64,000 nt of DNA from Piscinibacter lacus (GCF_016735685.1 NZ_JAERRA010000001.1:992001-1056000), one strand, 5' to 3'. Shown: positions 1-12,584, counted from the stretch's first letter. Notes: generated by a model not told the origin, from the sequence alone. A program made the numbers and translations.

Positions 1-685
1 GCAGGCGGTGGCCGCTGATCTCCGGCACCAGATCCAGCTCGCGCGGCAGGCGCAGGCGCAGCAGGTGGAAGCTCCGGTTCTGCGGCAGGCTCTGCTGGAA
101 GAGCCCGCCGGGTGCGGCCACCATCTGCGGGTGGCCCGCCTCGCGTATCAGGCGCAGGGCCAGGGTCAGGGCGTCGACCCAGGGCTCGAGCGGTCGGGTC
201 CAGTGTTGCAGGTCCTGCTGGCGACGCGTTGCCGGACCTTGCTGCCAGGCGTAGTAGGCCGGCAGGTCGAAGCTGCAAGTGCCGCCGGGGATGGTGATGC
301 GGCTGCGGATGCTCATCAGCCAGTCGTTCCCGCTCAGCCCCTGGCCGGCCTTGCCGACGGTCTGCTGCAGGGCGGCATGGCAGCCGTCGATGCGCTGGAT
401 GAAGGCTTCGAGCCGGCCCTCGGCGATGGCCGGGTTGCCGCGGAACTGCGCGAGCTGGGCGCGATGGCGGTCCAGCTCGCGCAGCAGGTCGGTCTTCAGG
501 TCGGCCCGGGCGGCGACGTCGACGATCTCAAACAGCGCCGCCAGGGCGTGATGATGGTCGAGCGCCTCCTCGCGCGCGATCAGCGTGGCGAGCCGGCCAC
601 AGAGGTGCTCCAGCCGCAGCAGGGTGCGGGTGCTCTCGTTGAACGGGTATTCGTACAGGATCAAGGCCGGCCACTCCGCGGACAT
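1..685 (-). CDS. zapD: Cell division protein ZapD, 3' end cut by window edge
   Basis: ZapD (formerly YacF, DUF1342) cross-links FtsZ filaments at the division site in the cytoplasm. Translation from the ATG at 683-685 gives MSAEWPALILYEYPFNESTR followed by a leucine/arginine-rich helical stretch; the LYEYPFNE segment and the all-helical character are typical of the family. About 228 codons are visible and no stop is reached before base 1, so roughly the last 20-25 residues lie outside the window. It lies at the end of the leftward pilB-pilC-pilD-coaE-zapD series, the usual order in Burkholderiales, and starts 32 bases after the coaE stop, so it is probably co-transcribed. Confidence 0.9.
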   Translation of the reverse strand, partial: MSAEWPALILYEYPFNESTRTLLRLEHLCGRLATLIAREEALDHHHALAALFEIVDVAARADLKTDLLRELDRHRAQLAQFRGNPAIAEGRLEAFIQRIDGCHAALQQTVGKAGQGLSGNDWLMSIRSRITIPGGTCSFDLPAYYAWQQGPATRRQQDLQHWTRPLEPWVDALTLALRLIREAGHPQMVAAPGGLFQQSLPQNRSFHLLRLRLPRELDLVPEISGHRL

Positions 686-717
686 GCGGCAGCGGATTGT
701 TCCACAGCGACCCGGGT

Positions 718-1359
718 TCACCCGGGGGCGTGCGCGCCTTCGCCGGGGGGGGATGTGCCGAGCCAGCGGGCCCACAGCGCCCGCACCGCGGCGTCGAGCG
801 CGGCCGGGTCGTCGCGGGCGTTGTCGATCACGGCATCGGCCACGTCCAGCCGCGCGGCCCGGCTGGCTTGCTGGGCGATGACGGCTTCCACTTGCGCGCG
901 CGGCCAGCCCGAGCGGGCCATCGTCCGCTCGATCTGCCGCTCGACCGGGCAGTCGATGACCAGGATGCGGTCGAGCAGCGGTCGCCACCGCGCATGCTGC
1001 TCGACCAGCAGCGGGATCTCGACCACCTGCACCGGGCCCGTCGCCGCGTCCAGGGCTGCGCGCAGCGCGGCGCCGATGCGCGGATGCAGCAGCGCTTCAA
1101 GCCGCAGCCGCACGGCCGGATCGGCAAAGGCGCGGGCCCGCATCGCGGCGCGGTCGAGACCGCCATCGGCCGCCAGGATGTCCGGCCCGAAGGCGGCTTG
1201 CAGATCCGCCAGCGCCGCCCCGCCCGGTGCGGTGAGCGAACGGGCCACCGCATCGGCATCGAGCCGCTGCGCGCCCAGTGCGGCCCAGGCCTCGGCGGCC
1301 CGGCTCTTGCCGCTGCCGATGCCGCCCGTCAGGCCGATGCGCAAGCCGCGCGGGTTCAT
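718..1359 (-). CDS. coaE: Dephospho-CoA kinase
   Basis: CoaE phosphorylates the 3'-hydroxyl of dephospho-CoA with ATP, the last step of coenzyme A synthesis. The 213-residue product starts MNPRGLRIGLTGGIGSGKS, with the P-loop GGIGSGKS at residues 12-19, followed by DADAVARSL (the DAD motif of the family) and the later segment VVEIPLLVE. Length fits the family (about 200). The start ATG at 1357-1359 overlaps the pilD stop by four bases, which indicates translational coupling with the prepilin peptidase gene. The longer open frame reaching 1728 runs through pilD and was not used. Confidence 0.95.
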   Translation of the reverse strand: MNPRGLRIGLTGGIGSGKSRAAEAWAALGAQRLDADAVARSLTAPGGAALADLQAAFGPDILAADGGLDRAAMRARAFADPAVRLRLEALLHPRIGAALRAALDAATGPVQVVEIPLLVEQHARWRPLLDRILVIDCPVERQIERTMARSGWPRAQVEAVIAQQASRAARLDVADAVIDNARDDPAALDAAVRALWARWLGTSPPGEGAHAPG

Positions 1360-2213
1360 GCCCAGCCCATCCAGGCGCTCACGCGCGCCGGCCCGGCATA
1401 AAGCACCAGCAGCCCCGCACCGGCCAGGAAGGGGCCGAAGGGCACGTAGCGGCCCTCGCGCAAATGGCCGGCGGATTTCAGCCCCAGGCCCACCGCAGCC
1501 CCGATCAGCGAGGCTGCCAGCAGCACCGGCAGCAGCATGGCCGGCCCCAGCCAGGCGCCCAGCGCGGCCAGCAGCTTGAAGTCGCCCGCGCCCATGCCGT
1601 CCTTGCCGGTAAGCAGCTTGAACAGCCAGAACACCGTCCACAGCACGCCGTAGCCGGCCACGGCGCCCCACAGGGCTTGGTCGAGCGGCAGCGTCCAGCC
1701 CAGGGCGGCGGCGATCAGGCCGGCCCACAGCAGGGGCTGGGTCAGGCTGTCGGGCAGCAGGGTGGTGTCCCAGTCGATGCCGGCCGCGGCGATCAGCACG
1801 GCCACGAAGCCGGCCCAGGCCAGCAGCACCGGATCGGCACCGAAGCGCCAGGCCAGGCCGGCGAAGAGCAGGCCCGTCAGGCCCTCGACCAGCGGGTAGC
1901 GCGGGCTGATCGGGCTGCGGCAGGCCGCGCAGCGGCCACGCAGCCGCAGCCAGCCGATCAGCGGCAGGTTCTCGTGCCAGCGCAGCGCATGGCCGCAGTG
2001 CGGGCAGCGCGAGCCGGGACGCAGCAGCGAGAGCGGCGGGCCCTCATCGGGCGCCGGCAGCTCGAGCAGCTCGGCGCTCTCGCGGCGCCAGTCGCGCTCC
2101 ATCATCTGCGGCAGGCGGTGGATGACGACATTGAGGAAGCTGCCGATCAACAGGCCCAGCAGGCCGAGGACCGGGGCGCTGAGCAGCAGGTCGAGGAAGA
2201 CGTCGAAGGGCAT
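1356..2213 (-). CDS. pilD: Type IV prepilin peptidase / N-methyltransferase PilD
   Basis: PilD cleaves the leader of type IV prepilins and methylates the new N-terminus in the inner membrane. The 285-residue protein has the cytoplasmic cysteine pairs CPHC (70-73) and CAAC (95-98) that bind zinc in the bifunctional enzyme, and the two aspartate motifs of the aspartic peptidase core: IDWDTTLLPD (D147/D149) and GMGAGD (D211). About seven to eight hydrophobic segments are visible. It lies between pilC and coaE on the same strand, 15 bases downstream of pilC, and belongs to the pilB-pilC-pilD assembly cluster. Confidence 0.96.
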   Translation of the reverse strand: MPFDVFLDLLLSAPVLGLLGLLIGSFLNVVIHRLPQMMERDWRRESAELLELPAPDEGPPLSLLRPGSRCPHCGHALRWHENLPLIGWLRLRGRCAACRSPISPRYPLVEGLTGLLFAGLAWRFGADPVLLAWAGFVAVLIAAAGIDWDTTLLPDSLTQPLLWAGLIAAALGWTLPLDQALWGAVAGYGVLWTVFWLFKLLTGKDGMGAGDFKLLAALGAWLGPAMLLPVLLAASLIGAAVGLGLKSAGHLREGRYVPFGPFLAGAGLLVLYAGPARVSAWMGWA

Positions 2214-2228
2214 CGGGAAGAGGAAGGG

Positions 2229-3461
2229 TCAGACCACCTGACCCAGCTTGAAGATCGGCAGGTACATCGCGACGACGATGCCGCCGATGATCGTACCCAG
2301 CACGACGATGATCACCGGTTCCAGCAGGCTGGACAGGGCCTTGACCGCCTCGTCGACTTCCTGCTCGTAGAACTCGGCGGCCTTGCCGAGCATGTGGTCG
2401 AGCGAGCCGGCCTCCTCGCCGATCGCGCTCATCTGCAGCACCATCACCGGGAACACGCCGGTGGCATGCATGGCCGGCGTCAGCGCGGTGCCGGCGGCCA
2501 CTTCGCGCTGGATCTGCTGGGTCGCCTCGCGGTAGACGGCATTGCCCGAGGCCCCGCCGACCGAATCCAGCGCCTCGACCAGCGGCACGCCGGCGGCGAA
2601 CATGGTCGAGAGCGTGCGCGTCCAGCGCGCGATGACCGACTTGGTGACCAGCGGCCCGAAGATCGGCAACTTGAGCAGCAGCCGGTCCATCACCCGCTGC
2701 ATGGCCGGCGAGCGCTTCCAGCTCTGCATGAAGAAGTAGCTGCCGAAGCCCAGCAGGCCGAAGATCAGGTACCAGGATTCGACGAAGACATCGGACATCG
2801 CCATCACCGCCAGCGTCGGCGCCGGCAGGTCGGCGCCGAAGTTGCCGAAGACTTCCTTGAAGGCCGGGATCACGAAGATCATGATCACCGCCACGACCAC
2901 GAAGGCCACCAGCAGCACGGCCAGCGGATAGACCAGGGCCGACTTGATCTTGGCCTGGATGGCGAGCGTCTTCTCCTGGTAGAGCGCGAGACGGTCCATC
3001 AGCGTGTCGAGGATGCCCGCCGCCTCGCCGGCCTCGACCAGGTTGCAGTACAGCGCATCGAAGTGCATCGGATGCTTGCGGAAGGCATCGGACAGGCTGG
3101 TGCCGGTCTCGATGTCGGACTTCAGCTCGGCCAGCAGCTTGCCGACCCGGGGCTTGGCGCTGCCGCGGCCGACGATCTCGAAGCTTTGCAGCAGCGGCAC
3201 GCCGGCGCGCATCATGGTGGCGATCTGGCGGGTGAAGATCGCGATGTCCTTGGCCTTGATGCGACCGCCCTGCGGGCTGCGCCGCCGCCGCAGCTTCTGC
3301 ACCAGGATGCCCTGGCGGCGCAGGCTGACCTGCACGGCCATGTCGCCGATGGCGCGCATCTCGCCGCGCACCAGCTTGCCGCTGCGGTCGCGGCCTTCCC
3401 ATTCGTAGAGGTGGTCCCGCTCCGCGGACTTGCGGGGGGCTGGGCGGGCAAGGGGGGGCAT
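2229..3461 (-). CDS. pilC: Type IV pilus inner-membrane platform protein PilC
   Basis: PilC (GspF family) is the polytopic platform that couples the PilB and PilT ATPases to pilin assembly. The 410-residue protein shows two repeated cytoplasmic GspF domains, each followed by hydrophobic segments (for example LAVLLVAFVVVAVIMIFVIP and, near the C-terminus, IIVVLGTIIGGIVVAMYLPI). Family markers include FTRQIATMMRAGVPLLQSFE in the first repeat and the matching RWTRTLSTMFAAGVPLVEAL in the second. The gene is preceded by pilB with 13 bases between them and followed by pilD. Confidence 0.96.
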   Translation of the reverse strand: MPPLARPAPRKSAERDHLYEWEGRDRSGKLVRGEMRAIGDMAVQVSLRRQGILVQKLRRRRSPQGGRIKAKDIAIFTRQIATMMRAGVPLLQSFEIVGRGSAKPRVGKLLAELKSDIETGTSLSDAFRKHPMHFDALYCNLVEAGEAAGILDTLMDRLALYQEKTLAIQAKIKSALVYPLAVLLVAFVVVAVIMIFVIPAFKEVFGNFGADLPAPTLAVMAMSDVFVESWYLIFGLLGFGSYFFMQSWKRSPAMQRVMDRLLLKLPIFGPLVTKSVIARWTRTLSTMFAAGVPLVEALDSVGGASGNAVYREATQQIQREVAAGTALTPAMHATGVFPVMVLQMSAIGEEAGSLDHMLGKAAEFYEQEVDEAVKALSSLLEPVIIVVLGTIIGGIVVAMYLPIFKLGQVV

Positions 3462-3474
3462 CGCGGCAGACCGG

Positions 3475-5217
<1,743 letters not shown>

Positions 5218-5428
5218 GGCGGGGCGATCATCGACCGTGGTCCCCACGGTGTAAGCCCGGAACAGCACGGGCGCATCCCCCCTGCTTGGCGGCTTGGCAT
5301 GGTCGCCCGGTGGCGGCAGCGGCCATGCGGCAGCGCGGCGCGGGGCCGGAAGGCGGACAAACGGGGGGAAGAATCCATCCGAGCCTTCACAGGCTGTCTC
5401 GGATCGCGTCATCGTCCTGCGATGATAG

Positions 5429-5505
5429 TGGTCGGGGTGAGAGGATTCGAACCTCCGGCCTCTACGTCCCGAACGTAGCGCTCTACCAGGCTAAGCTACA
5501 CCCCG
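5429..5505 (-). tRNA. tRNA-Pro (anticodon CGG)
   Basis: Read on the minus strand, the 77-base sequence folds as a cloverleaf: acceptor stem CGGGGTG pairing with CACCCCG, a D-arm with TAGCTTAGCCTGGTAGAGC, an anticodon stem CTACG / CGTAG around loop TTCGGGA (anticodon CGG, proline), and the T-arm GGTTCGAATCC. The 3' CCA is encoded. It lies between ispB and pilB, both on the same strand, a position I know from other Burkholderiales. Confidence 0.97.
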
Positions 5506-5625
5506 ATATTGGGTCTGCACGACCGGGCCCTCGGTGGGCCCCGCAAGGCGAATCACATCGCATTGCTTCGAGGATGCAAGGGCTTGTCGATGGAACGCCG
5601 GGTTGCGTTCAGGCCCTCATCCAGC

Positions 5626-6627
5626 TCAGAAGGTGCGTTGCACCGACTGAGCACAAAAGTATAACAGAGCTTCGTGAGCGTCCGAGGCCGGCAGTTGCGC
5701 GAGGCAGGACTGTGCCCGTCGCGCCTCGGCCTGGGCCGCTTCGCGGGTGGCCTGCAGCGCGCCCGTGCTGCGCACGATGGCGAGGACCTCGTCGAGCTTT
5801 TCGGTCTCGCCCTGTTCGATGGCCGTGCGCAGCAGGGCGCGTTCCTCGGGCGTGCAGCGCTGCATCGCGATCAGCAGCGGCAAGGTGGCCTTGCCTTCGC
5901 GCAGGTCGTCGCCGACGTTCTTGCCCAGCGCCGTGGCATCGCCCTCGTAGTCGAGCAGGTCGTCGACGAGCTGGAAAGCCGTGCCCAGAGCCTGGCCATA
6001 GGCGGCGCAGGCTTCCTCGACGGTCGGCGAGGCTTCCGCCAGCACCGCCCCCAGGCGGGCACTGGCCTCGAAGAGCTTGGCGGTCTTGCAGCGGATGACA
6101 CGCAGGTAATCCGCCTCGCTGAGGTCGGGGTCGTGCATGTTCATGAGCTGCAAGACCTCGCCCTCGGCGATCACATTGGTCGCATCGGCCAGCACGTCCA
6201 GCACGCGCAGCCGGTTGACCGAGACCATCATCTGGAAGGCCCGCGAGTACAGGAAGTCACCGACCAGCACGCTGGCCGCATTGCCGAAGCGGGCGTTCGC
6301 CGTCTCGCGGCCGCGGCGCAGCGAGGACTCGTCGACCACGTCGTCGTGCAGCAGGGTGGCGGTGTGGATGAACTCCACCGTCGCCGCCAGTTCATGCCGC
6401 TCGCTGCCCTGGAAGCCCAGCGCACGCGCGAACAGCAGCACCAGCATCGGCCGGATGCGCTTGCCGCCGGCGCTCACGATGTAGTGCGAGATCTGCTGGA
6501 TCAGCGCCACCTCGGAATGCAGGCGGCGATGGATCACGGCATCGACCGCAGCCATGTCCTCCGCAAGCAGTTCGGCGGGACTTCGGGCTTCAGCGGGACA
6601 GGCGGGGGCTTCTTCGGCGCAACTCAT
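5626..6627 (-). CDS. ispB: Octaprenyl diphosphate synthase (polyprenyl synthetase)
   Basis: IspB extends farnesyl diphosphate with isopentenyl diphosphate to the ubiquinone side chain. The 333-residue product contains the first aspartate-rich motif DDVVD (residues 95-99, within LLHDDVVDES), GGKRIRP near residue 54, and the second aspartate-rich motif DDLLDYEGD near residue 220, all diagnostic of trans-polyprenyl synthetases. Start ATG is at 6625-6627 (MSCAEEAPAC); the open frame reaches further upstream but into the promoter region. The gene is transcribed divergently from rplU-rpmA, the usual arrangement in betaproteobacteria, and has a consensus -10 box a short distance upstream. Confidence 0.95.
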   Translation of the reverse strand: MSCAEEAPACPAEARSPAELLAEDMAAVDAVIHRRLHSEVALIQQISHYIVSAGGKRIRPMLVLLFARALGFQGSERHELAATVEFIHTATLLHDDVVDESSLRRGRETANARFGNAASVLVGDFLYSRAFQMMVSVNRLRVLDVLADATNVIAEGEVLQLMNMHDPDLSEADYLRVIRCKTAKLFEASARLGAVLAEASPTVEEACAAYGQALGTAFQLVDDLLDYEGDATALGKNVGDDLREGKATLPLLIAMQRCTPEERALLRTAIEQGETEKLDEVLAIVRSTGALQATREAAQAEARRAQSCLAQLPASDAHEALLYFCAQSVQRTF

Positions 6628-6956
6628 GACGGACCGGGATTCGTTCCAGATTATAGGAAGGGGGTCTCTTGCCCCCGGCTTCCCTCCGGGATCCGGCGCT
6701 GCGTTGCCCGCAGGCAGGCTGAGGGCGGGATGGTCTGTGCTATCCTCGCGGGCTTCGCTTTTCATGTGGCCGGCCGAAATGCCTGGGCCGCGAGTGTGGG
6801 CGAGGATGTTCCCGTGCCACCGGGCAGGGGCTGAGGACGGGCTGAGCGCCCGTTCACGGCCCGCCTGGCATGCCGGCGCGGGGACCGGGACGGGAGCGTT
6901 TCGCCCCGCGGATCGTTCCCAAGTGTGTCGCGCGCAAGCGCGTGAGAAAGGCTGAT
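6628..6956. other. Divergent intergenic region ispB / rplU
   Basis: This 329-base stretch separates two divergent housekeeping transcripts. It holds the ispB -10 candidate (6650-6655, minus) and, for rplU on the plus strand, a weaker hexamer TATCCT at 6741-6746 without a clear -35 partner, implying a leader of about 200 bases for the L21 mRNA. I see no conserved ribosomal protein leader structure and no small gene. Confidence 0.5.
6650..6655 (-). promoter_or_regulatory. Candidate -10 box of the ispB promoter
   Basis: On the minus strand the hexamer reads TATAAT, a perfect sigma-70 -10 box, and it is one of very few AT-rich stretches in this region. A start site about seven bases downstream would leave a leader of roughly 16 bases before the ispB ATG. 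No convincing -35 hexamer is seen at 16-18 bases, so the assignment rests on the -10 box and position only. Confidence 0.5.
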
Positions 6957-7268
6957 ATGTACGCGGTCATAAAAACCGGTGGCAAGCAATACAAGGTTGC
7001 CGTCGGCGAGAAGATCAAGGTAGAACAGATTGCTGCGGACGTCGGCCAGGACATCGTGATCGACCAGGTGCTCGCCGTGGGTAGCGGCGCCGACCTGACG
7101 ATCGGGACCCCCCTGGTTGCCGGCGCGACGGTCCAGGCCACGGTTGTGGCCCACGGCCGTCATGACAAGGTGCGCATCTTCAAGATGCGTCGCCGCAAGC
7201 ACTATCAGAAGCGCCAGGGCCATCGGCAGAACTTCACCGAGCTGTCGATCAGCGCGGTGAACGTCTGA
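6957..7268 (+). CDS. rplU: 50S ribosomal protein L21
   Basis: L21 binds 23S rRNA in the large subunit. The 103-residue product starts [20 protein letters not shown], the typical L21 N-terminus, and includes the basic region [16 protein letters not shown] that contacts rRNA. An upstream open extension of 29 codons in the same frame is not family-like; the ATG at 6957 preceded by GAAAGG is chosen. It is followed 26 bases later by rpmA and then obgE, the conserved rplU-rpmA-obg order. Confidence 0.98.
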   Translation: MYAVIKTGGKQYKVAVGEKIKVEQIAADVGQDIVIDQVLAVGSGADLTIGTPLVAGATVQATVVAHGRHDKVRIFKMRRRKHYQKRQGHRQNFTELSISAVNV

Positions 7269-7294
7269 GGCCTCATTCCGCAAGGAGCTGAAAC

Positions 7295-8771
<1,477 letters not shown>

Positions 8772-8815
8772 GCGGCCCCGCCCCCTTCCCCTACGTCCCG
8801 AGACTGCCTGAGCCG

Positions 8816-9961
8816 ATGGTCGCCCCCACGTCCCCCCTTGCCCCCAGCCCGGTGCTGGCCGCTGCGCGGCGCATCGTCGTCAAGGTCGGTTCCAGCCTGG
8901 TGACCAACGAAGGCCGCGGCATCGACGCCGAGGCCATCGGCACCTGGTGTCGGCAACTGGCCGCGCTGGCACGCGAGGGCCGCGAGGTGGTGATGGTCTC
9001 CAGCGGCGCGATCGCCGAAGGCATGAAGCGACTGGGCTGGGCCACCCGGCCCACCGAACTGCACGAGCTGCAGGCCGCTGCCGCCGTGGGCCAGATGGGC
9101 CTGGCCCAGATGTACGAAACCCTGCTGCGCGAGCAGGGCCTGGCCAGTGCGCAGGTGCTGCTCACCCATGCCGACCTGGCCGACCGCGAGCGTTACCTGA
9201 ATGCGCGCTCGACCCTGCTGACCCTGCTGGGCCTGAAGGTCATCCCGGTCATCAACGAGAACGACACCGTCGTCACCGACGAGATCAAGTTCGGCGACAA
9301 CGACACCCTGGGTGCGCTGGTGGCCAACCTGATCGAGGCCGACCTGCTCGTCATCCTGACCGACCAGCCCGGCCTCTACGAGGCCGACCCGCGCAAGGTG
9401 CCCGATGCCGCCTTCGTGCACGAGGCCGCGGCCGGCACGCCCGAGCTGGAGCGGATGGCCGGTGGCGCGGGCAGCGCGATCGGCCGCGGCGGCATGCTGA
9501 CCAAGGTGCTGGCCGCCAAGCGCGCGGCCGGCAGCGGCGCCTCCACCGTGATCGCCTGGGGTCGCGAGCCGGATGCCCTGCTGCGCCTGATGCGCGGCGA
9601 GCGCATCGGCACCCTGCTCGTCGCGCAGACGGCCAAGCTCGCGGCCCGCAAGCAGTGGATGGCCGATCACTTGCAGCTCCGGGGCGCCGTCGTGGTGGAC
9701 AAGGGCGCGGCGGCCAAGCTGCGCGAAGAAGGCAAGAGCCTGCTGCCGATCGGCGTCGTCGAGGTGCAGGGCGAATTCGCGCGCGGCGACGTGATCGCCA
9801 TCAAGGCCCCGGACGGCCGCGACATCGCCCGCGGCCTGGCCAACTACGCCAGCAGCGAGGCGCGGCGCATCGCGCGCCAGCCCTCGGCCCGCATCGCCGA
9901 GCTGCTGGGCTACATGAACGAGGCCGAGCTGATCCACCGCGACAACCTCGTGCGCGTCTGA
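8816..9961 (+). CDS. proB: Glutamate 5-kinase
   Basis: ProB phosphorylates glutamate to glutamyl-5-phosphate, the first and feedback-inhibited step of proline synthesis. The 381-residue protein has the amino-acid kinase core ([16 protein letters not shown] at the N-terminus, [35 protein letters not shown]) and a C-terminal PUA domain, as in E. coli ProB. The first dozen residues ([12 protein letters not shown]) precede the conserved core and may be a slightly long N-terminus. It lies 44 bases behind obgE and converges on ffh. Confidence 0.96.
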   Translation: MVAPTSPLAPSPVLAAARRIVVKVGSSLVTNEGRGIDAEAIGTWCRQLAALAREGREVVMVSSGAIAEGMKRLGWATRPTELHELQAAAAVGQMGLAQMYETLLREQGLASAQVLLTHADLADRERYLNARSTLLTLLGLKVIPVINENDTVVTDEIKFGDNDTLGALVANLIEADLLVILTDQPGLYEADPRKVPDAAFVHEAAAGTPELERMAGGAGSAIGRGGMLTKVLAAKRAAGSGASTVIAWGREPDALLRLMRGERIGTLLVAQTAKLAARKQWMADHLQLRGAVVVDKGAAAKLREEGKSLLPIGVVEVQGEFARGDVIAIKAPDGRDIARGLANYASSEARRIARQPSARIAELLGYMNEAELIHRDNLVRV

Positions 9962-9980
9962 AGCGCCGCACCGCGCGCCA

Positions 9981-10012
9981 ACAAGAAGGCCCGCATCGCG
10001 CGGGCCTTGTCG
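9981..10012. terminator. Hairpin between convergent proB and ffh
   Basis: AAGGCCCGC and GCGGGCCTT form a nine-pair stem with a five-base loop, and ACAAG / CTTGT can extend it with a small slip. There is no clear U-tract on either strand. The position between two converging genes suggests it serves as a shared end of transcription. Confidence 0.5.
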
Positions 10013-10029
10013 TTGGTGGGGGCCGGCGT

Positions 10030-11424
10030 TCAGCCGCCGAAGCCGCCGGGCAGGCCGCCCTTCAGGCCGCCCATGCGCTTCATCATCTTCATCAGGCCGC
10101 CGCCCTTCATCTTCTTCATCATGCCCTGCATCTGGTCGAACTGGTTCAGCAGGCGGTTGACTTCCTGCACCTGCACGCCGGCGCCGGTGGCGATGCGGCG
10201 CTTGCGGCTGGCCTTGATCAGCTCGGGCTTGCGGCGCTCCAGCGCGGTCATCGAATGGATGATGCCGACCATGCGGCGCATCTCGCGCTCGGCGCGGTCC
10301 ATGTCGGCGCCGCCGGCCTGGGCCTGCAACTGCGCCGGCAGCTTGTCCATCAGGGCGCCCAGGCCGCCCATCTTGCGCATCTGCAGCAGCTGGTCGGCGT
10401 AGTCGTTCAGGTCGAAGCCGCCCGTCTTGACCTTCTCGGCCAGCTTCTGTGCCTGGGCCAGGTCGACGCCCTTCTGCACCTCCTCGACCAGAGCAAGGAT
10501 GTCGCCCATGCCCAGCACCCGGCCGGCATGGCGTTCGGCGTCGAAGGCCTCCAGGCCGTCGATCTTCTCGGACACGCCGGCGAACTTGATCGGCGCACCG
10601 GTCACGCTGCGCACCGACAGCGCCGCGCCGCCGCGCGAATCGCCGTCGAGCTTGGTCAGCACGATGCCGCTGAGCGGCAGCGCCGCGCCGAAGGCCCGGG
10701 CGGTGTTGACCGCATCCTGGCCCTGCATGGCGTCGACGACGAAGAGCGTCTCGATGGGCTTGAGCGCGGCATGCAGGGCGCGGATCTCGGCCATCAGCGC
10801 CTCGTCGATCGCCAGCCGGCCGGCGGTGTCGACGATCAGCACATCGAAGTAATGGCGCTTCGCGTGGTCCAGCGCGGCCAAGGCGATGTCGACCGGCTTG
10901 TCGCTGGGCTGCGAGGGGAACCACTCGGCGCCAGCCTGGGCGGTGACGGTCTTGAGCTGCTCGATGGCCGCCGGGCGGTAGACGTCGCCCGAGACGGTCA
11001 GCACCTTCTTCTTGCGCTTCTCGATCAGGTGCTTGGCCAGCTTGGCGGTGGTCGTCGTCTTGCCGGCGCCTTGCAGGCCGGCCATCAGGATGACGGCCGG
11101 CGGCTGGGTGGCCAGGTTCAGCTCGCTGGGGCCGGCCTTGGGCTCGCCGTTCGCGTCCAGCTCGCCCATGGTCCGGGCCAGCTCCTTGTGCACCACGCCG
11201 ACCAGGGCCTGGCCGGGGGTGAGCGAGCCCACCACCTCCTGGCCCAGGGCCTTGAGCTTCACGCGGGCGATGAAGTCGCGCACCACCGGCAGGGCGACGT
11301 CGGCCTCCAGCAGGGCCATGCGCACCTCGCGCAGCATCTCGGCGACGTTGTCTTCGGTGATGCGGGCCTGGCCGCGCATCGTCTTGACGAGGCGACTCAG
11401 GCGGTCGGAAAGGGCGGAGGCCAT
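10030..11424 (-). CDS. ffh: Signal recognition particle protein Ffh
   Basis: Ffh binds 4.5S RNA and signal sequences and targets membrane proteins to FtsY. The 464-residue product has the N domain, the G domain with P-loop [20 protein letters not shown] and [10 protein letters not shown], and a methionine-rich M domain ending with clusters such as [10 protein letters not shown] and [10 protein letters not shown]. Length matches the family (about 450). It starts with ATG at 11422-11424 ([13 protein letters not shown]) and is transcribed divergently from the ypjD-like gene, 77 bases away. Confidence 0.98.
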   Translation of the reverse strand: MASALSDRLSRLVKTMRGQARITEDNVAEMLREVRMALLEADVALPVVRDFIARVKLKALGQEVVGSLTPGQALVGVVHKELARTMGELDANGEPKAGPSELNLATQPPAVILMAGLQGAGKTTTTAKLAKHLIEKRKKKVLTVSGDVYRPAAIEQLKTVTAQAGAEWFPSQPSDKPVDIALAALDHAKRHYFDVLIVDTAGRLAIDEALMAEIRALHAALKPIETLFVVDAMQGQDAVNTARAFGAALPLSGIVLTKLDGDSRGGAALSVRSVTGAPIKFAGVSEKIDGLEAFDAERHAGRVLGMGDILALVEEVQKGVDLAQAQKLAEKVKTGGFDLNDYADQLLQMRKMGGLGALMDKLPAQLQAQAGGADMDRAEREMRRMVGIIHSMTALERRKPELIKASRKRRIATGAGVQVQEVNRLLNQFDQMQGMMKKMKGGGLMKMMKRMGGLKGGLPGGFGG

Positions 11425-11489
11425 GGGGTCGGGAGCCGGGGAGCGAAGGGGGCCAAGTCAGCGCGGCGCGGCATCCGCGGGGCGCTCAG

Positions 11490-11495
11490 TACACT
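11490..11495 (+). promoter_or_regulatory. Possible -10 box very close to the ypjD-like start codon
   Basis: TACACT ends six bases before the ATG at 11502. If used, transcription would start at or within a base or two of the start codon and the mRNA would be essentially leaderless; no ribosome-binding site is present in front of this ATG. No good -35 hexamer is seen, so this is tentative. Confidence 0.3.
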
Positions 11496-11501
11496 GGCTG
11501 C

Positions 11502-12314
11502 ATGAGTGTAATTCCCGGTCTTGCGAGCGCAGGGGGGGCCTGGCTGGCCACCGCCAGCCTAGTGGCGGTGCTGAGCTATGCCGCCGCCGTGCTGCGCCCG
11601 CGGCCGGGCTGGGGCGGACCGGCCCTGCTCACCGCCTGGCTGGCCCAAGCCGTGGCCCTGCTGGTCCATGCCCTGGGCCTGGGCCTGAGCGATCCGGGCA
11701 TGCGCTTCGGCTTTGCGCCGGCCCTGTCGCTCACCGTCTGGCTGGTGATCGCCGTCTATGCGGTCGAAAGCCGGGTGCTGCCACTGCCCGGTTTGCGGCG
11801 CGGCCTGGCCGGCCTGGGCGTGCTGAGCGTGCTGCTGGCCTGGGTCATTCCGGGCGATCTGCGGCCCGGCCTGTCCTCGCCCTGGGCGCCCTTGCACTGG
11901 CTGACCGGCATGGTGGCCTACAGCCTGTTCGCGATCGCGGTGCTGCACGGCATGCTCACCCGCCGCGCCGAGCGGGCCTTGCGCAGCCACGCCCGCCCCG
12001 CCAGCGTGGGCGGCCTGCCGCTGCTGCGGCTGGAGAAGCTGACCTTCCATTTCGTCGCGGCCGGCTTCGCGCTGCTGACGCTGACCCTGCTCTTCGGCGT
12101 GGCCTTCACCGACTGGCGCTGGGACCACAAGACCATCTTCTCGATGCTGGCCTGGGCGGTCTTCGCCGGCCTGCTGCTTGGCCGCCACACCCTCGGCTGG
12201 CGCGGCCGTGTCGCGCTGCGCTGGTTGCACGGCGGCGCGCTGCTGCTGCTGCTGGCCTATGCCGGCTCGCGCTTCGTGTCCGAGGTGCTGCTGGGCCGCG
12301 TCGGCGGCGCCTGA
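11502..12314 (+). CDS. YpjD-like inner-membrane protein (cytochrome c assembly family)
   Basis: The 270-residue protein has about eight hydrophobic segments and belongs by pattern to the CcmC/CcsA-related YpjD (CorE) family that lies next to ffh in many proteobacteria. The tryptophan-containing loop typical of heme-handling CcsA proteins (WG-rich WGxxW) is only weakly represented here (SSPWAPLHWLTG, FTDWRWDHKTIFSMLAW), but histidines at HWLTG and WDHKT are in the positions expected. Molecular function in this family is not established; involvement in heme or ion handling is inferred from homology. It begins with ATG directly behind a possible promoter, and the PP0621-type gene follows after 12 bases. 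Confidence 0.8.
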   Translation: MSVIPGLASAGGAWLATASLVAVLSYAAAVLRPRPGWGGPALLTAWLAQAVALLVHALGLGLSDPGMRFGFAPALSLTVWLVIAVYAVESRVLPLPGLRRGLAGLGVLSVLLAWVIPGDLRPGLSSPWAPLHWLTGMVAYSLFAIAVLHGMLTRRAERALRSHARPASVGGLPLLRLEKLTFHFVAAGFALLTLTLLFGVAFTDWRWDHKTIFSMLAWAVFAGLLLGRHTLGWRGRVALRWLHGGALLLLLAYAGSRFVSEVLLGRVGGA

Positions 12315-12326
12315 GGACCGCCGGCC

Positions 12327-12584
12327 ATGGGTGTCTTCCTGCGGGTCCTGCTGGTCGTCGGCGCGGTGCTGCTGGTGATCAAGCTGCTGAAGTCGCGGCG
12401 CAAGCCGCCTGAGCCGCCGCCGCCGGCCCCGGCCGCCCGCCCGGCGGTGAAGTCGCCGGCCGAGATCGTCGCCTGCGCCCACTGCGCCCTGCGCCTGCCG
12501 CAGGCCGAGGCGGTTCAGGCCGGGGACGGCCGCTATTTCTGCGGCGAGGCCCACCGCCGTGCGGCCGAGCAGCGCCTCGACTGA
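12327..12584 (+). CDS. Small PP0621-type membrane-anchored protein
   Basis: The 85-residue product starts MGVFLRVLLVVGAVLLVIKLL, a single N-terminal membrane segment, continues with a proline/alanine linker and ends with a small metal-binding-like module: CAHCALRLPQAEA, then YFCGEAHR. This CxxC...C...H arrangement is what I know from the PP0621 family that sits before PilS in Pseudomonas and Burkholderiales. Its function is unknown. The 3' end overlaps the pilS GTG start by 26 bases. Confidence 0.8.
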   Translation: MGVFLRVLLVVGAVLLVIKLLKSRRKPPEPPPPAPAARPAVKSPAEIVACAHCALRLPQAEAVQAGDGRYFCGEAHRRAAEQRLD

